Part shown: positions 25,739-33,644 of the stretch, in pieces | Layout of the letters: every line of letters starts with the position of its first letter | How positions within the stretch are numbered: position 1 is the first letter of the stretch | Source: Thermodesulfovibrionia bacterium | GTDB lineage: Bacteria > Nitrospirota > Thermodesulfovibrionia > UBA6902 | Reading direction: 5' to 3' | Assembly (NCBI GenBank): GCA_020053105.1 | Contig: JAGVNU010000123.1 | Location: 1 to 34,759 of the forward strand | DNA length: 34,759 bases | The notes under the pieces: model-generated | The model's database searches: none | What the model was told of the DNA's origin: nothing | Seen by the model: the letters and a program-made list of their open reading frames with translations, nothing else | Made by a program: the position numbers and the translations under genes

Positions 25739-27534
25739 CACTTGTGCCTTTCCAGATAATCAATAAGTTCTTTTAATTCCCTCACGGTCTCCTGCATTTT
25801 GTCCGGGCCGGTTTCAGAGGGCGCGTATCTTGCCATATCGCATTCCCTGAAAATATTTATCAATCTCGATAACATGTTCTGATCTAAACCCATATCTTTC
25901 AGTACGTCGCCTGCTGAATCAGCAGTCATGCCTCCTGACGGCACATGAAAGCGGTTGCCGACATAATCCCTGATAGTCTTGAAGACCGCGTCATAAAATT
26001 CACCTGAACTGTTTTTTGCAAGGAATGCCTCTGCCTCATGAATGCCTTTGCGCGCCTTCCGGGGAGCCGAGAGACGCCGGGCGTATCCTATGTCCGTACT
26101 TAGTCTCTCTTTGCGCTTATATGCTGCCCATACTCCGATAAGCGTCAGGACAGGAATTACCTGGAGGAGTATGAACAGTGGATTATCGTAAAGGTACCGG
26201 CCTTTTCTGGTCAATGTCCCGGGGGATTCTTTTATATAGATAATATCCCTTCCGAATTTCTCTCTGACAACTGACCTTGCAGCGTTTCCCGGGGAGTCAA
26301 GTATGGTTACTTCTTCTTTCTTGTCAGACTTAAGCACCTTCAGAGGGACACCCCCTCTTACAATTGTCTGATATTCCCCCTTGGCCGTGTTAAAAAAGCA
26401 GAAGGAAACCGTGGGGAGCTCTTTTATGGTATCTGTTGTCGGTATCAGGACGTGTTCAAATATCTTCCTGTTCCCCTCCTGTTTTGCCTGTGGCTCATAA
26501 GTTTTAAACCCTTCATGCTGCTTGAGTGAGGGGCTGGTTACGGAATCAAAATTGCCGCTCCCGGAAATGATCATCTTTAACGTCACCGGATCTCCGGCCT
26601 TTACCTCAGCAGGGGACACTTCAAGGTTGAAATTAAAATTACCGAGGGCCCCCTTAAAGTCAGAGGGCCTTCCTGTGACGGGCAGAGGCAGCACCTTAAG
26701 AGACAGCGCTTCAGACTTCAGCTCCACAGGATAGGTCTCATAATTGCCGAAAAAATCATCAAAAGGAGAATGGCGGCTTCTCCTCTTCTGGGTAACAAGG
26801 TTGGCCTTGATCCGGGCCGGGCCCACTTTATATGTCCCGTCTTTGGTTGCGAATATACTGGTCTTGAACTCTACAACATCATACTCTGAGCCCCCTGCTG
26901 TTTCTTTGTATTGGCCCGGTTTGTCGAATTGGCCGCCGGAAAATCCTTCACGGTTATATTCAGGGTACTGGATGTCGCTCACCCCTATTCCGCTTATATA
27001 AAGTTTTATGGTCAGAGGTATTATTTCATTTATGTACGCGCTCTTTTTCCCTGCATGCATTTTTACAAATACCCTGTCGCCCAGGCTGGCTGCCGGCTTC
27101 TGCTGTGGCTCTGCCCGGCCTCCTGCATTCGCAGCGCTGTCGAGGACTTCCACATTAAGGACGTTTGATCTATATGTATCGCCCTCATGCTGAGTTGAGA
27201 AAGGCCCGATCTGGAATTTTCCTGTCTTTAGCGGCACAAGCCTGTATATATGAGTAACCGAAGACGACATCCTGCCGTTGACTATCGACATCATGGTGGA
27301 AGGGCCGGTATAGCGCAACTGAAGACCGTCTATGGCAGGAATATCCGGGGCCGGGATGTCAGTGGAGCCCTGAAACTGGAGTTGGAGCTGTGCGCTCTGA
27401 CCGAGGTATATTACCTCTCTGTCCAGTGCAGCCTGGAAACCAATCTCTTTGGCATATGCTGCAGATGATGTCAGAACAAACGTCATTAGCAGATAATTGA
27501 TAACAGCCATTATATATTTCTTCCTGATATTCAT
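25738..27534 (-). CDS. batD: BatD-like exported membrane protein
   Basis: The 598-residue protein has a signal peptide (MNIRKKY, hydrophobic to about 22, AYA), then repeated beta-sandwich segments typical of BatD (EIGFQAALDREVIYLGQS; VSPAEVKAGDPVTLKMIISGSGNFDSV), a C-terminal membrane helix (about 448-470) and a cytosolic tail. The tail (about 498-598) has FKTIRDYVGNRFHVP and ECDMARYAPS, and resembles the cytosolic domain of the small membrane protein encoded earlier in the operon (see findings). The large domain is probably periplasmic. An internal ATG at 27510, after AGGAAG, is a possible alternative start. It lies four bases after batC and touches batE. Confidence 0.9.
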   Translation of the reverse strand: MNIRKKYIMAVINYLLMTFVLTSSAAYAKEIGFQAALDREVIYLGQSAQLQLQFQGSTDIPAPDIPAIDGLQLRYTGPSTMMSIVNGRMSSSVTHIYRLVPLKTGKFQIGPFSTQHEGDTYRSNVLNVEVLDSAANAGGRAEPQQKPAASLGDRVFVKMHAGKKSAYINEIIPLTIKLYISGIGVSDIQYPEYNREGFSGGQFDKPGQYKETAGGSEYDVVEFKTSIFATKDGTYKVGPARIKANLVTQKRRSRHSPFDDFFGNYETYPVELKSEALSLKVLPLPVTGRPSDFKGALGNFNFNLEVSPAEVKAGDPVTLKMIISGSGNFDSVTSPSLKQHEGFKTYEPQAKQEGNRKIFEHVLIPTTDTIKELPTVSFCFFNTAKGEYQTIVRGGVPLKVLKSDKKEEVTILDSPGNAARSVVREKFGRDIIYIKESPGTLTRKGRYLYDNPLFILLQVIPVLTLIGVWAAYKRKERLSTDIGYARRLSAPRKARKGIHEAEAFLAKNSSGEFYDAVFKTIRDYVGNRFHVPSGGMTADSAGDVLKDMGLDQNMLSRLINIFRECDMARYAPSETGPDKMQETVRELKELIDYLERHK

Positions 27535-27538
27535 GATA

Positions 27539-28387
27539 TTACCAATCTTTTAAGACTTCCCCGGACTGTCCCCTGTTTTCATGCTTATCATCTATAGTCC
27601 CCTCTTGTCCGTAGGCATCAAGGAGCATCCTGGCTTCCTCAGGAGTCATGCCTTCTGCATCATCTTTCCTGGCGACGGAAGGCTGCGTCCCTTTCTCTTC
27701 ATCTTTTGATGCTGGCTTGCCCTTGTCCTCTTTTGCGCCTGCCTCTTTGCCCTCAGTGCCCTGCTTCTTCTGCTGGCCTGCCTGCTGTTTTTCTTCTTCT
27801 TTTTGCCGGTCTGATTTTTCCTGTGATTGCCCGCTGTCCTGTTTATCTTTTTTGTCCTGGCCTTTATTGTTATTCTTGTCCTGATTCTGCTGCTGGTTCT
27901 TTTGCCGGTTCAGAAGGACCTTTAACTTCTTTTCGACCAGCTCGTGATTGAATTTTGCATCTTTGTCCCCCTCTTTCATCTCTATGGCCCGTTTGTAATA
28001 AGCAAGGGCCTCACGGTACATATTTATTGCAGAATTCAAATCTGAATCCGCTGCCTGAGCGCCGAGTTTATATTTGCTGTTTGCGAGGTTGTAGATCGCC
28101 TTTGCCTCAAGTGTTTTGTTGTCTGTGCTCAGCGCCTTTGTGAAGGCATCAATGGCTTTCTTGTACTGCCCCTTCTTATATAAGGCATCTCCTAGGTTGA
28201 AATGGGCGATGTCCGAATCAGGCGACTGCTTTAACGCCTGATTATAGCTGTCCGCTGCCTCACTGAATTTTTCCTGCTTATATAATCTGTTCCCTCTTCT
28301 GATATCGCCAGAGGAGGATGCCAATGTGCTATTGGCCATTAACAATAAGCAACAAGCAGATAGTATTATTGACAATATGTTTCTCAT
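27539..28387 (-). CDS. batC: BatC-like TPR protein with a glutamine/lysine-rich region
   Basis: The 282-residue protein has a signal peptide (MRNILSIILSACCLLLMANSTLAS), three to four tetratricopeptide repeats (about 28-165; RRGNRLYKQEKFSEAADSYN, FNLGDALYKKGQYKKAIDAF, IYNLANSKYKLG), then a low-complexity charged stretch (about 175-245) rich in Q, K, D and E, and a conserved tail with MTPEEARMLLDAY and a final KDW. This is the BatC layout. I chose ATG 28387, which gives a clean signal peptide; the longer frame from TTG 28414 begins inside a hairpin repeat. No clear ribosome site is seen. It lies four bases before batD. Confidence 0.85.
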   Translation of the reverse strand: MRNILSIILSACCLLLMANSTLASSSGDIRRGNRLYKQEKFSEAADSYNQALKQSPDSDIAHFNLGDALYKKGQYKKAIDAFTKALSTDNKTLEAKAIYNLANSKYKLGAQAADSDLNSAINMYREALAYYKRAIEMKEGDKDAKFNHELVEKKLKVLLNRQKNQQQNQDKNNNKGQDKKDKQDSGQSQEKSDRQKEEEKQQAGQQKKQGTEGKEAGAKEDKGKPASKDEEKGTQPSVARKDDAEGMTPEEARMLLDAYGQEGTIDDKHENRGQSGEVLKDW

Positions 28388-28396
28388 GTTATCTGT

Positions 28397-28427
28397 TGTA
28401 AGGGCGTATTGCAAATACGCCCTTACA
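28397..28427. repeat. REP-like perfect palindrome at the batB/batC junction
   Basis: TGTAAGGGCGTATT (28397-28410) and AATACGCCCTTACA (28414-28427) form a 14-pair stem with a three-base loop. The form (GTA, a run of G, CGTATT, mirror) resembles repetitive extragenic palindromes found in many genomes. It contains the batB stop codon. I saw only this copy in the window. It could also slow ribosomes or stabilise the upstream mRNA half. Confidence 0.65.
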
Positions 28428-29424
28428 CATTCTTCCTCTCTCTAATAAATGGCTCAACACATAGCAGCAAAAGGGCGATTGCCAGAGGTATCTGATATCT
28501 CTCATAATATTTCCTGATCATTTTATTTTCAACCTCCCGCTTCTCCATCTTTGATAATTTTTCTTCGTAAATCAGGTCAAGGCCGAATTCCGTAGCGGTT
28601 GCCTTTACATAACTGCCGCCTGTAGCCAGGGCGACGTCCTGGAGCGCCTTCTCATCCAGACTTGTTTTTACAACATTCCCGCTCCTGTCTTTCAGAAACA
28701 TACGATTGCCGGATTCATCAGTCACCGGAATAAGTTCACCTTCTCTGGTACCAATGCCAATGGTGAATATTTTAATGCCCTGCTCCTTTGCCTTTTCAGC
28801 CCATTCCGCTGCATTGCCCTCATGGTCTTCCCCGTCGGTGATGATCACAAGCGCCTTATATTTTTTCTTGCCGCCCTCGTAGCTGTCGAGGGCCACCCTG
28901 ATTGCATCTGATAAAGAAGTTCCGCCTTTTGGGAGTGTGTTGACATTCAGGTCATCCAGCGAAAGCATAAAACCGCTGTAATCAACGGTCAGGGGGCACT
29001 GCAGAAATGCGCTGCCTGCAAAGGCGATAAGCCCGATCCTGTCACCCTGCAGCTTATGGATTAAATCCTTGACTGCAAGCTTTGAGCGTTCCAGCCTGTT
29101 CGGCTTTACATCTTCGGCAAGCATGCTCTTGGACGTGTCAATGGCAATCAGGATATCAAGACCGCTCCGGGTCACCTCCTTCCACTCAAAGCCCCATTGA
29201 GGCCTCATGAGGGACAGTGCAATTACGGAAACTGAAATCAAGATCAACACAGCCTTTATGTTCTGTCTCTTCCTGTCCATTGACGGCGTTAAATGAACAA
29301 GAAGGTCTCTTGCTGCAAATAACTCCATCGACCGGTTTCTCTTGTTATATGACCAGATATAAAAGAGGACCAGCGCCGGCAGAAGCCATAGATAATGTAT
29401 AGCGTGGAAGTTTCCGAATGTCAT
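28423..29424 (-). CDS. batB: BatB-like VWA-domain membrane protein
   Basis: The 333-residue protein has two N-terminal helices (about 10-25 and 56-74), a von Willebrand factor A domain (about 88-290) with the metal-ion-dependent adhesion site DTSKS (96-100), T of GGTSLSDA and the ITDGED motif, and a C-terminal helix (about 312-326). The VWA domain probably faces outward. It is a tandem paralogue of the preceding batA product (both start MTFxN and share the helix-VWA-helix layout). The last codons and the stop fall in a palindrome. AAGG lies about eight bases before the ATG. Confidence 0.9.
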   Translation of the reverse strand: MTFGNFHAIHYLWLLPALVLFYIWSYNKRNRSMELFAARDLLVHLTPSMDRKRQNIKAVLILISVSVIALSLMRPQWGFEWKEVTRSGLDILIAIDTSKSMLAEDVKPNRLERSKLAVKDLIHKLQGDRIGLIAFAGSAFLQCPLTVDYSGFMLSLDDLNVNTLPKGGTSLSDAIRVALDSYEGGKKKYKALVIITDGEDHEGNAAEWAEKAKEQGIKIFTIGIGTREGELIPVTDESGNRMFLKDRSGNVVKTSLDEKALQDVALATGGSYVKATATEFGLDLIYEEKLSKMEKREVENKMIRKYYERYQIPLAIALLLLCVEPFIRERKNV

Positions 29425-29456
29425 TTTCTAACCTTACAGATTGGCTGTCACCTATT

Positions 29457-30452
29457 TTACGGTATTCTCCTCAACGCAGTATTTTTCAATATCACTTCCA
29501 TTATTAATAAGACAAGGGCCGGAATCAGAAAGATATGAAACAGCTCTTTATATTCCGTATAACCCTTTTCCTCAATGGGTGTCTTCTCGATCTTGTCTAT
29601 CTCATCATAAATATTTCTGAGTGATTTTGTGTCCGTGGCACGGTAATACAGGGCCTTTGTCTTTTCCGCTATCTTCTGCAGTGTGTCTTCATCTATATCA
29701 ATCTGTACCTGCCTGTAAACGGTGTTGCCGAAGAAATCCTTTGCCGGATAGGGCACGGGCCCCTTTGAGCCGGCCCCGATTGTATAGACTTTGATCTTCA
29801 GGGCCCTGGCTGCATCAGCAGCGGTAAGCGGTGATATCTTCCCCGCATTGTTTCTGCCGTCAGTCAGAAGTATAACGACCTTGCCTTTGGCATCGGAGTC
29901 TTTCAGCCTGTTGAGTGCCGAACTTAAGCCGGAGCCTATTGCCGTGCCGTCTTCGGTCATGCCGATCCTTACCCTGTCGAGGTTTTGCAGTAACCACCCG
30001 TAATCAAGAGTAAGGGGAGACACTGTGTATGCATTTGCAGCAAACGCAACTATGCCGATCCTGTCGCTGTGGCGGCGGGATATGAAGTCCTTTACGACAT
30101 CTCTGACAACTTCAAGCCTGTTATCACGTTTTCCCCCGAGTTCAAAATCCTCTGCTAGCATGCTCGTAGATGTGTCAACAGCCAGCACAATGTCTATGCC
30201 TTCAGTCTCAATCCTTGACTCCTGAAGCATTAACTGGGGACGACTCAACGCAATGATTATTAAAAAAATGGCCAGCATCCTTAAAAATATTATTCCCCTG
30301 AACAGTCTCAGCTTAAGCGTTGATTTTAAGCCGCTGAGCAGACTTTCTGTTGAAAACCGGAGCGCCGGCTGACGTTCGCCCTTCATACTGAAAAGGAGGG
30401 CTGCAGCGGCCACCGGAAGTAATATCAATATCCATGGGTTCTGGAAGGTCAT
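29457..30452 (-). CDS. batA: BatA-like VWA-domain membrane protein
   Basis: The 331-residue protein has helices at about 7-23 and 52-70, a VWA domain (about 86-285) with MIDAS DTSTS (93-97), EDGTAIGSGL and LLTDGRNNAG, and a C-terminal helix (about 308-325). The intact MIDAS implies divalent-cation ligand binding. It overlaps the upstream small membrane protein gene by four bases (ATGA) and precedes batB by about 32 bases. It probably works with BatB and MoxR in a membrane complex; the partner is not known. Confidence 0.9.
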   Translation of the reverse strand: MTFQNPWILILLPVAAAALLFSMKGERQPALRFSTESLLSGLKSTLKLRLFRGIIFLRMLAIFLIIIALSRPQLMLQESRIETEGIDIVLAVDTSTSMLAEDFELGGKRDNRLEVVRDVVKDFISRRHSDRIGIVAFAANAYTVSPLTLDYGWLLQNLDRVRIGMTEDGTAIGSGLSSALNRLKDSDAKGKVVILLTDGRNNAGKISPLTAADAARALKIKVYTIGAGSKGPVPYPAKDFFGNTVYRQVQIDIDEDTLQKIAEKTKALYYRATDTKSLRNIYDEIDKIEKTPIEEKGYTEYKELFHIFLIPALVLLIMEVILKNTALRRIP

Positions 30453-31033
30453 TTCGCCGTCCCCTCCTGAACAGCAGTCTCCTTTGTCCCGTCGATCAGT
30501 CTCCTTGCTGAATCATAGCTGAGCTCAATCTCCCTCTGGTCAGGCAGATATTTCGCAAACTTCACCATATCGCAGTGAGACAGAAAATCCCTCACGTCTC
30601 CTTTTTGTTCCTTGTTTAATACCCCGGAATACTTAAGTGTTGCAAGAAATTCTTCTGTGGTCATTTCAGGGGCCTTCAGTTGAAAACGGTCCTCTATATA
30701 ATGCCGTACTATATCTGACAGCTCAAAATAATATTCCCTGACCTTGCCTGCCTTCAGGTAATCTCTGTTCATCAACTCCCTGAGCGCCTCGTAAGCAATC
30801 TCATGGGCGGGCCTCGGAGGGATGATTATTTCCTGCGGCTTTTTCCTCTTTTTCAGGAACCTGACAATTAGGACAATTATAATAATGATTACAATGATCG
30901 CGAGAACAAGGTAGAGATACGTCAGGTTGTATAAGCCAACCGGGCCTTTGATGTCCCGTATATCGGCCTTTTCAATGTCCTCCGTCACACCTGCGGCTGC
31001 GGAAGAAAAACTTAGAAGTAAGGAGATCATCAT
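30449..31033 (-). CDS. Small membrane-anchored protein of the bat operon (DUF4381-like)
   Basis: The protein has about 194 residues: a short hydrophobic N-terminus, a periplasmic segment, one strong membrane helix (about 38-60, mostly V, L and I), a basic stop (RFLKKRKKP) and a cytosolic domain (about 75-185) with YYFELSDIVRHYIEDRFQLKAPEMTTEEFL and SHCDMVKFAKYLP. Position and layout match small proteins between the DUF58 gene and batA in many such operons. The cytosolic domain resembles the BatD tail. The start is uncertain: ATG 31033 has AGAGG ten bases upstream, but the N-terminus lacks a basic region (see findings for an ATC alternative). Confidence 0.75.
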   Translation of the reverse strand: MMISLLLSFSSAAAGVTEDIEKADIRDIKGPVGLYNLTYLYLVLAIIVIIIIIVLIVRFLKKRKKPQEIIIPPRPAHEIAYEALRELMNRDYLKAGKVREYYFELSDIVRHYIEDRFQLKAPEMTTEEFLATLKYSGVLNKEQKGDVRDFLSHCDMVKFAKYLPDQREIELSYDSARRLIDGTKETAVQEGTAK

Positions 31034-31053
31034 TCCGAATAAGCCTCTGATGG

Positions 31054-31929
31054 TTACATCCTCCTTTCCCTCATCCTGAAAAATTTGTACAGTTCCCTGG
31101 CATATGGGACATCAGTGCGTAAGTCTATATGGTCAATATTTGTCGAGCGGAAGAGCCGCTGCCTTTCATCAAGCATCTTAAGAGAGTTATTGCTATAATC
31201 CTTCCGTACCGCAGCATTTGAAGTATCGAGCAGGAAATCCCGGCCCGTCTCAGGGTCTTCCAGGTTGATGATGCCGATATCGGGCAGTTCCGTCTCCCTC
31301 GGGTCCGTTATGGATATGGCGACAATATCATGCCGTTTGCCGGCTATAGATAAAGGCTTTTTATAATCCCCGTCGTAGAAATCAGAAATGATGAAGGTGA
31401 CCGTGCTGCGGTTCGTGACCCGGCCCAGGTACTCCAGCGCCCCTGAGATGTCCGTGGCCTTCCCTTCAGGTTCAAAATATAATGCCTCCCTGATTATCCT
31501 GAGCACATGACTGAGCCCCTTTCTCGGAGGCACGAATTTTTCTATCCTGTCCGTAAAGGCGATGAGCCCGACCTTGTCATTATTTTTGATCGCTGACATG
31601 GCCAGCAGGGAACAGAGTTCAGCGGCCAGCTGCCGCTTGAGCTTATCTACCGATCCGAAATAGGTTGATCCGGACATGTCGAAAAGGAGCATAATGGTCA
31701 GCTCCCTTTCCTCCATGAATTTCTTTATAAAGGGGCGTCCGGTGCGGGCGGTAACGTTCCAGTCAATGGAACGGATGTCGTCTCCGGGCTGGTATTCCCT
31801 GACCTCTTCAAATTCCATACCCTGCCCTTTAAACACGCTGTGATAATGGCCGGCAAACACATCCGTGACCATCCGGGAGGTGGTTATCTGTATCCTGCGA
31901 ATTGTTTGAAGGATTTCTTTTGGAATCAT
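31054..31929 (-). CDS. DUF58 domain protein (VWA-like), bat operon
   Basis: The 291-residue soluble protein has the DUF58 signature FEEVREYQPGDDIRSIDWNVTARTGRPFIKKF (positions about 40-72), followed by a VWA-like fold with LLFDMSGSTYFGS (a MIDAS-like DxSxS) and FIISDFYDG. DUF58 proteins nearly always sit next to MoxR ATPases and are thought to be their adaptors or substrates. It lies 28 bases after moxR and 20 bases before the next gene. The ribosome site is weak, so coupling to moxR translation is likely. Confidence 0.92.
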   Translation of the reverse strand: MIPKEILQTIRRIQITTSRMVTDVFAGHYHSVFKGQGMEFEEVREYQPGDDIRSIDWNVTARTGRPFIKKFMEERELTIMLLFDMSGSTYFGSVDKLKRQLAAELCSLLAMSAIKNNDKVGLIAFTDRIEKFVPPRKGLSHVLRIIREALYFEPEGKATDISGALEYLGRVTNRSTVTFIISDFYDGDYKKPLSIAGKRHDIVAISITDPRETELPDIGIINLEDPETGRDFLLDTSNAAVRKDYSNNSLKMLDERQRLFRSTNIDHIDLRTDVPYARELYKFFRMRERRM

Positions 31930-31957
31930 AACTTACTAAAAGGACAAGGAGGCCTTC

Positions 31958-32953
31958 CTACGGTACTTCAATCTCCTCAAATATTCTCTTTATGATATCG
32001 TCCGAGGTCTTTTCTTCAGCTTCGGCTTCGTAACTCACGATTACCCTGTGACGCAGGATATCGGGGCCTATGGATTTGACATCCTGGGGGGTGACATAAC
32101 CCCTGCCCTGGATAAACGCGTACGCCTTGGAAGCTATGTTGAGGTATATAGACGCCCGGGTGGAGGCCCCGTACTGGATAAGACCGGTCAGGTCATTGAG
32201 TTTATATTTACCGGGCTCCCTTGTGGCAAAGACCAGATCGAGAATATACTTTTCAATCTTCTCGTCCATGTATATGTCATTGACTACACTTCTGACCCTC
32301 TTTATATCATCGGGACCTACTACAGCGTTAACTTCGATTTTCCTGTTTGTAACGGCCATGCTCCTCATGATCCTGTGCTCTTCCTCGATAGACGGGTACG
32401 TGATGTTTATCTTGAGCATAAACCTGTCTATCTGTGCCTCGGGCAGGGGATAGGTGCCTTCCTGCTCTATCGGGTTCTGGGTTGCAAGGACCATGAAAGG
32501 CTCATCAAGGGGGAAGGTGTTTTCTCCTATCGTCACCTGTCTTTCCTGCATGGCCTCAAGCAGAGCGCTCTGGACTTTGGCAGGGGCCCTGTTTATTTCA
32601 TCCGCGAGGATGATGTTGGCAAAGATCGGGCCTTTCTTTGTTGTGAAGCTGCCGTCTTTAGGATTATAGACAAGCGTTCCCAGCAGGTCGGCCGGGAGCA
32701 GGTCCGGGGTGAATTGAATTCTCTGGAATTTTGTCTTTATCGCGCCGGACAGGACCCTTACCGACAGGGTCTTGGCCAGTCCCGGCACACCTTCTATAAG
32801 TATGTGGCCGTTAGCCAGCAGCGCCACTATGAGTCTTTCAATCAAATACTTCTGGCCGACTATCACCTTTTCAAATTCGGACAAAAGGCTTTGGACAAAT
32901 ACACTTTCTTCGCGGACCTTTTCGTTGATGGCCGTGATTCCACCGGTAATCAT
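31958..32953 (-). CDS. moxR: MoxR-family AAA+ ATPase
   Basis: The 331-residue ATPase has Walker A GVPGLAKT (55-62), Walker B IILADEI (114-120) with NRAPAKVQSALLEAMQERQVTI, sensor 1 VLATQNPIEQEGTYPLPEAQIDRF and a C-terminal lid domain. MoxR proteins act as chaperones that activate VWA-domain partners, here probably DUF58, BatA and BatB. A strong AGGAGG site eight bases before the ATG fixes the start at 32953. It is the first gene of the operon that runs to 24971. A possible reverse-strand promoter with an overlapping palindrome lies at about 33010-33050. Confidence 0.95.
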   Translation of the reverse strand: MITGGITAINEKVREESVFVQSLLSEFEKVIVGQKYLIERLIVALLANGHILIEGVPGLAKTLSVRVLSGAIKTKFQRIQFTPDLLPADLLGTLVYNPKDGSFTTKKGPIFANIILADEINRAPAKVQSALLEAMQERQVTIGENTFPLDEPFMVLATQNPIEQEGTYPLPEAQIDRFMLKINITYPSIEEEHRIMRSMAVTNRKIEVNAVVGPDDIKRVRSVVNDIYMDEKIEKYILDLVFATREPGKYKLNDLTGLIQYGASTRASIYLNIASKAYAFIQGRGYVTPQDVKSIGPDILRHRVIVSYEAEAEEKTSDDIIKRIFEEIEVP

Positions 32954-33013
32954 AAAAGTATGCCTCCTGTAATTTTTGTTTGTGTCGAAATGACCATGAA
33001 TACTAAATGAACT

Positions 33014-33027
33014 TTCTAATATTAGAA
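33014..33027. promoter_or_regulatory. Perfect 14-base palindrome between moxR and rpmH
   Basis: TTCTAATATTAGAA (33014-33027) is its own reverse complement and lies inside a wider repeat (AACTTTCT at 33010-33017, AGAAAGTT at 33027-33034). On the reverse strand a TTGAAA lies about 18 bases before TAATAT within it, a possible moxR promoter. It could be an operator for the moxR-bat operon; no regulator is identified. Confidence 0.4.
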
Positions 33028-33113
33028 GAAAGTTATATATTCTTTCAAGAGATTATGAAGATATTATGAAATGCATTGTTTTACCTGATGGAAGCATTAA
33101 GTAAAAGACTTGT

Positions 33114-33142
33114 TTGATTTTTTTCCGGGGGATAAGTAGAAT
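33114..33142 (+). promoter_or_regulatory. Sigma-70 type promoter of rpmH-yidD-yidC
   Basis: TTGATT (33114-33119) and TAGAAT (33137-33142) are 17 bases apart. The -10 has one mismatch to consensus. Initiation near 33149 gives a leader of about 57 bases, with AAGGAGAG upstream of the rpmH ATG. Confidence 0.6.
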
Positions 33143-33205
33143 AGTAGCTTGAAATTCAGAATTAATTTTATTCCTGATAGTCATTAATTAAACAAGGAGA
33201 GCATC

Positions 33206-33343
33206 ATGACATATACAACATATCGTCCTCACAACAAAAAGCGCAAAAGGACCCACGGTTTTTTAATAAGGATGAGCAGCCCGGGCGGCGCCAAGGTCAT
33301 AAAGAGAAGGCGTGCAAAGGGCAGGAAAAAATTGTCTGTATAA
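33206..33343 (+). CDS. rpmH: 50S ribosomal protein L34
   Basis: This 45-residue gene encodes L34. The sequence shows [12 protein letters not shown] and [18 protein letters not shown], the highly conserved basic core and C-terminus of L34. The N-terminus is [11 protein letters not shown], where most L34 begin MKRTYQPS. AAGGAGAG (33194-33201) precedes the ATG by a few bases. L34 is part of the large ribosomal subunit. It heads the rpmH-yidD-yidC group; rnpA, normally next, is missing. Confidence 0.96.
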   Translation: MTYTTYRPHNKKRKRTHGFLIRMSSPGGAKVIKRRRAKGRKKLSV

Positions 33344-33398
33344 CACCGGGGCGAACCTCCATCCTTCTCGAATAAAAATTAATAGCATAAAGGAAAAT

Positions 33399-33644
33399 GT
33401 GAAGTCATTAGTTCTTGCTGCCATTACCGGCTATAAAAAATTTATATCTCCCTTTCTACCCCATTCATGCAGGTTTCACCCTTCGTGTTCAAGTTACTGC
33501 ATGGAGGCGGTCGAGAGGTACGGGGTAATAAAGGGGTTCTGGCTTTTCTCGGGACGGATACTGAAATGCCACCCTTTTCATCCTGGAGGGTATGATCCTG
33601 TCGAATGCCCTGATAATTCATGCCTTGAAATGAGAGTGAAATAA
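33399..33644 (+). CDS. yidD: Membrane protein insertion efficiency factor YidD
   Basis: The 81-residue protein has the YidD core YKKFISPFLPHSCRFHPSCSSYCMEAVERYG, with CRFHPSCS, then GFWLFSGRILKCHPFHPGGYDPVE. YidD is a small peripheral membrane protein that helps YidC-dependent insertion. I start at GTG 33399, preceded by AAGGA; this gives the normal family length. The frame is open further up to a GTG inside rpmH (33312), which would add an unrelated extension. Its stop shares its last base with the yidC start. Confidence 0.92.
   Translation: MKSLVLAAITGYKKFISPFLPHSCRFHPSCSSYCMEAVERYGVIKGFWLFSGRILKCHPFHPGGYDPVECPDNSCLEMRVK

Noticed and set aside
28388-28414. TTG start of batC
   Set aside because: It falls inside the palindromic repeat and puts extra residues before a normal signal peptide beginning at ATG 28387.
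32048-33010. Open frame of 320 codons on the forward strand opposite moxR
   Set aside because: It lies almost wholly antisense to moxR, which has complete AAA+ motifs and a strong ribosome site. The product has no recognisable motif and no ribosome site, so it is a codon-usage shadow.
32954-33205. Replication origin next to rpmH
   Set aside because: dnaA/oriC can lie near rpmH, but I see no DnaA boxes (TTATCCACA-like) in this gap and dnaA is not in the window.
33312-33398. Upstream GTG start of yidD inside rpmH
   Set aside because: It would add 29 residues unlike YidD and overlap rpmH; GTG 33399 gives the normal family length and has a ribosome site.
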